In this document: piece after piece, positions 6,150 to 6,242 of the stretch
How the letters are laid out: every line of letters starts with the position of its first letter
How positions within the stretch are numbered: position 1 is the first letter of the stretch
Source of the DNA: an uncultured Burkholderiales bacterium
Lineage (GTDB): Bacteria > Pseudomonadota > Gammaproteobacteria > Burkholderiales > Burkholderiaceae_E
Direction: 5' to 3'
DNA length: 6,242 nucleotides
NCBI GenBank assembly: GCA_903923345.1
Contig: CAIXXI010000137.1
Location: forward strand, 1 to 6,242
The notes under the pieces: generated by a model
Told to the model about the DNA's origin: nothing
The model's database searches: none
Seen by the model: only the letters and a program-made list of their open reading frames with translations
Program-made: the position numbers and the translations under genes

Positions 6150-6242
6150 TCATGCGGACGGACGTGACGGCCTTCAGTCGCTGGAGGTGATTGAAAACCC
6201 GGCCGGCGGTGCATTGATGGTGTATCGTTGGGTTGGAGATCG
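6121..6242 (+). CDS. Possible partial plus-strand coding segment, unidentified
   Basis: From about 6121 to the right edge the plus-strand frame starting at GGC 6121 stays open and reads like ordinary protein, with stretches such as VPDRFRVVTHADGRDG and LQSLEVIENPAGG followed by ALMVYRWVGD. The frame is technically open from an ATG at 5941, but that part is antisense to the transporter fragment and is Pro/Arg/Thr-rich as shadows are. I do not recognise the family. Third-position GC is lower than in the neighbouring genes, which weakens the case or hints at a different origin. All minus-strand frames here are either stopped or unprotein-like. Confidence 0.3.

Noticed and set aside
5875..6153. 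Extension of the GlcG-type gene to an ATG at 6153 (227 residues)
   Set aside because: The added part is an out-of-frame reading of the MFS transporter fragment, Arg/His/Pro-rich. The ATG at 5874 has its own ribosome site and matches family length.
1..6242. A novel multi-gene defence, mobile or biosynthetic system
   Set aside because: Every well-supported gene belongs to a known metabolic, transport or housekeeping family. No repeat arrays, integrases, transposases, toxin-antitoxin pairs or RNA genes were seen on either strand.

Overview
This is a GC-rich stretch of a proteobacterial chromosome carrying ordinary central-carbon genes. A betaproteobacterium is the best guess. That rests on protein similarity recalled from memory (the Acs N-terminal style, a class I fumarase next to a YqhA/UPF0114 membrane protein, and an acs linked to a two-part sodium/solute symporter), not on a database search. 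I see no CRISPR array, tRNA, rRNA, insertion sequence or phage gene. I also see no convincing previously undescribed system.

Left part (1 to 3111, minus strand): a compact acetate-uptake and activation unit. It is read from right to left as acs (acetyl-CoA synthetase, start 3111), a DUF4212 small symporter subunit, and a VC_2705-type sodium:solute symporter that runs off the left edge. The gaps are 24 nt, then a 1-nt stop/start overlap. Inferred role: the symporter pair imports a short-chain carboxylate such as acetate, and Acs converts it to acetyl-CoA.

Middle part (3112 to 5469): a 172-bp divergent intergenic region separates acs from two plus-strand genes. These are a four-helix YqhA-type inner-membrane protein of unknown function and a complete class I [4Fe-4S] fumarate hydratase. 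The leader of the membrane-protein gene holds two perfect short inverted repeats. Acs and fumarase are linked metabolically: acetyl-CoA made by Acs enters the TCA and glyoxylate cycles in which fumarase works.

Right part (5470 to 6242): a minus-strand GlcG/HbpS-family gene meets the fumarase tail to tail with no base between the stop codons. Upstream, with a 4-nt ATGA overlap, is only the C-terminal end of a UMF1-type MFS transporter. Its recognisable sequence stops near 6125. From about 6121 to the right edge, a different, plus-strand reading frame looks more protein-like. The right end is therefore either a real rearrangement breakpoint or a chimeric contig end, and this is the point most worth checking.
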